DNA of 38,980 nucleotides from Deltaproteobacteria bacterium (GTDB lineage: Bacteria; Desulfobacterota; GWC2-55-46; UBA9637; GWC2-42-11), in the NCBI GenBank assembly GCA_016234925.1, contig JACRNI010000008.1, forward strand, positions 1-38,980, given 5' to 3'. Of this stretch, positions 38,892 through 38,980 are shown piece after piece (the stretch's first letter is position 1; each line of letters starts with the position of its first letter). Below the pieces are notes generated by a model, which was not told the origin of the DNA, did not search any database, and saw nothing but the letters and a program-made list of their open reading frames with translations. A program made the position numbers and the translations under genes.

Positions 38892-38980
38892 ATGAGCAAG
38901 GCTAAATTTGACAGGACAAAGCCGCACATCAACATAGGGACAATAGGGCATGTTGACCACGGCAAGACCAGCCTGACAGC
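38892..38980 (+). CDS. tuf: elongation factor Tu, N-terminal part (3' end outside window)
   Basis: From ATG 38892 it encodes [20 protein letters not shown] then [10 protein letters not shown], the EF-Tu start with the G1 P-loop [14 protein letters not shown] precedes the ATG. EF-Tu delivers aminoacyl-tRNA to the ribosome. The order Thr-Tyr-Gly-Thr tRNAs then tuf is the same as the tufB operon of E. coli. Confidence 0.97.
   Translation, partial: MSKAKFDRTKPHINIGTIGHVDHGKTSLT

Overview
The window is AT-rich bacterial chromosome from a Gram-negative (diderm, lipid A-making) organism. It carries a lipid A and outer-membrane assembly cluster with a Gfo/Idh gene between lpxA and lpxB, an ADP-forming acetyl-CoA synthetase with a BioD-like/DRTGG partner, GatB for indirect aminoacylation, and very many palindromic repeats. 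This fits an uncultured lineage of the former Deltaproteobacteria/Nitrospirae grade. The placement is an inference from gene content; no rRNA gene is present.

Layout. 1-8,406: the end of a PfkB kinase gene, a TPR lipoprotein, RodZ-like protein, purine nucleoside phosphorylase, cytidine deaminase, a GAF protein and a peptidase-MA protein on the plus strand, facing a minus-strand gatB / AsmA-like / mtnA set. 8,440-9,453: a gene-poor kilobase holding tRNA-Pro(CGG) and two tandem ~200-bp modules, each ending in a copy of the tRNA 3' end and each holding a covarying structured-RNA candidate. 9,454-28,665: lysS, then the envelope cluster lolC/E, a TPR/cyclic-nucleotide-binding gene, lolD, bamA, ompH, lpxD, fabZ, lpxA, gfo/idh (frameshifted), lpxB, msbA, a DUF374 acyltransferase (frameshifted at a poly-A run), kdtA, lpxK, lpxL. 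Together these make, finish and export lipid A-Kdo and insert outer-membrane proteins and lipoproteins. 28,819-36,059: ADP-forming acetyl-CoA synthetase and a BioD-like/DRTGG protein, separated by a 4-kb accessory island with three defence or toxin-antitoxin type units (RhuM-Fic/Doc, AIPR, MNT/HEPN). 36,194-37,911: tolQ/exbB, tolR/exbD and, convergently, purQ. 38,106-38,980: tRNA-Thr, -Tyr, -Gly, -Thr and the start of tuf, the classic tRNA-tufB arrangement, behind a near-consensus sigma-70 promoter.

The striking feature is layered repeat invasion. (i) 24-bp palindromes lie in frame inside genes and encode xPAxxKQG-type octapeptides at matching codon phase in unrelated enzymes. (ii) Another hairpin encodes a GGYPS-x-G-x-VG peptide in GatB and LpxA. 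(iii) A ~125-bp inverted-repeat family sits at gene ends and around the defence units, and in one case supplies a start codon and Shine-Dalgarno. (iv) A 56-bp double-hairpin element occurs three times between genes. (v) Long intergenic hairpins are built from 7-8 nt words. The most novel-looking items are the tRNA-Pro modules with their structured RNA candidate and the coding palindromes.
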